From Prevotellaceae bacterium UBA1720 (lineage in GTDB: Bacteria; Bacteroidota; Bacteroidia; Bacteroidales; Bacteroidaceae), in NCBI GenBank assembly GCA_002317475.1, contig DCIS01000152.1, forward strand, positions 7,857 through 14,057: DNA of 6,201 bases, given 5' to 3'. Shown one piece after another: positions 5,385 through 6,201 of the stretch (position 1 is the first letter of the stretch; every line of letters starts with the position of its first letter). The notes beneath the pieces were generated by a model. That model ran no database searches. It was not told the origin of the DNA and saw nothing but the letters and a program-made list of their open reading frames with translations. The position numbers were made by a program, and so were the translations under genes.

Positions 5385-6201
5385 GCATAACTTCTATTGC
5401 CCGTTTTGGGTTGAAGAATCGTCTCAAGCAGTTGGATCGCTATGCCACAGAGGCTGAGACTTTGCAGATGCAGGCATTGCTGCGTCTCATTACTCGTGCC
5501 AAGGATACAGAATGGGGCGTTCAGCATGGTTTTGACAAGATTACGACCTATGAGCAGTTTGCTCAGTCCAGTCCTGTTAATACCTACGAGGAACTGAAGC
5601 AGAGCATTGATCGTATGCGTCAGGGCGAGAAGGACATCCTATGGCCTGGAAAGGTGCAGTGGTATGCCAAGTCTAGTGGAACGACCAACGACAAGAGCAA
5701 ATTCATCCCCGTTTCCAAGCAGGGACTGCATGATACTCATTACCAGGGTGGTACGGATGCTGTAGTGTGGTATCTGCGCAATAATCCGGAGAGCCGAATC
5801 TTTGACGGAAAGGCACTGATTTTGGGTGGCAGTCATGCTCCCAACTACAACTTGCATGGTAGTCTTGTGGGTGATCTCTCTGCTATCCTCATTGAGAATA
5901 TCAATCCCGTTGTCAACCTCTTCCGTGTACCCAAGAAGGAGACGGCTCTGCTCAGCGATTTTGAGATTAAGCGTGACCGTATAGCACGTGAAGCTCTGAA
6001 TCTCAATGTGACTAATCTCAGTGGTGTGCCTTCGTGGATGCTGAGCGTCTTGACTCGTGTAATGGAACTGAGTGGCAAGGAGCATCTTGAGGAGGTTTGG
6101 CCCAATCTTGAGGTATTCTTCCACGGTGGTGTGGCTTTCACTCCCTATCGTGAACAATATCAGCGACTTATCACCAGCAAGAAGATGCACTATATGGAGA
6201 C
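5381..6201 (+). CDS. GH3 auxin-responsive promoter family protein (acyl-adenylating, amido-synthetase-like), 3' end missing
   Basis: The first 273 residues of an open frame that runs off the right edge; full-length bacterial GH3 proteins are about 500 residues. The plant family activates carboxylates with ATP and joins them to amino acids. The bacterial members are largely uncharacterised, so the substrate here is unknown. Seen in sequence: the adenylation loop SSGTTNDKSKFIPVS (98-112), GVPSWM (215-220) and FFHGGVAFTPY (246-256), all typical of the ANL-superfamily GH3 group. No signal peptide or membrane segment is seen in the part present, so it is probably cytoplasmic. The ATG overlaps the rnc stop by four bases, which fixes the start and suggests coupled translation. 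Association with acpP and fabF hints at an acyl or fatty substrate, but that is inference. Plain acyl-CoA ligase is less likely given the GVPSW and HGGV motifs. Confidence 0.88.
   Translation, partial: MSITSIARFGLKNRLKQLDRYATEAETLQMQALLRLITRAKDTEWGVQHGFDKITTYEQFAQSSPVNTYEELKQSIDRMRQGEKDILWPGKVQWYAKSSGTTNDKSKFIPVSKQGLHDTHYQGGTDAVVWYLRNNPESRIFDGKALILGGSHAPNYNLHGSLVGDLSAILIENINPVVNLFRVPKKETALLSDFEIKRDRIAREALNLNVTNLSGVPSWMLSVLTRVMELSGKEHLEEVWPNLEVFFHGGVAFTPYREQYQRLITSKKMHYME

Noticed and set aside
5639..6190. 183-residue - strand open frame opposite the GH3 gene
   Set aside because: The + strand frame has clear GH3 motifs over the same bases; the antisense translation has none.

Overview
The window looks like chromosomal DNA from a member of the Bacteroidota, most likely Prevotella/Segatella or a close relative. 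The evidence is threefold. There are promoters of the Bacteroidota type (TTTG, 20 bp, then TAnnTTTG). Shine-Dalgarno sequences are nearly absent. An acpP-fabF-rnc cluster encodes Bacteroidota-like proteins, for example FabF ending in an FGFGGHNACVIF motif. The genus is inferred from general resemblance, not from a search. All six genes lie on the + strand and none looks like phage, plasmid or insertion-sequence DNA.

Layout: positions 1-155 are non-coding and hold three 11-bp tandem repeats, a small stem-loop followed by six T's, and a good promoter. Positions 165-1217 encode an exported GH43 family, arabinanase-like glycosidase. Twenty bases later, 1238-2281 encodes erythronate-4-phosphate dehydrogenase (PdxB, vitamin B6 synthesis). 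The 171-bp gap 2282-2452 holds an inverted repeat, a second promoter and a short palindrome over its -7 element. Positions 2453-2689 encode acyl carrier protein. The 163-bp gap 2690-2852 is filled by two consecutive stable hairpins. Positions 2853-4118 encode FabF, 4152-5384 encode ribonuclease III with a long charged repetitive tail, and 5381 to the window end encodes the first 273 residues of a GH3-type adenylating enzyme whose start overlaps the rnc stop (ATGA).

The genes fall into two transcription units. The first is the glycosidase plus pdxB, a functionally unrelated pair probably joined by read-through. The second is acpP - hairpins - fabF - rnc - GH3. ACP carries the growing acyl chain and FabF elongates it. 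The hairpins probably let the cell make much more ACP than FabF and RNase III, either by partial termination or by RNA processing. Since the operon encodes RNase III, self-processing at these hairpins is an attractive but untested idea. The GH3 protein is translationally coupled to RNase III and may use an acyl or carboxylate substrate.

I do not see a clearly new multi-gene system. The points most worth a second look are the acpP-fabF hairpin pair, the RNase III tail (whose repeats differ at the DNA level but are conserved in protein), and the GH3 gene placed in a lipid/RNase operon.
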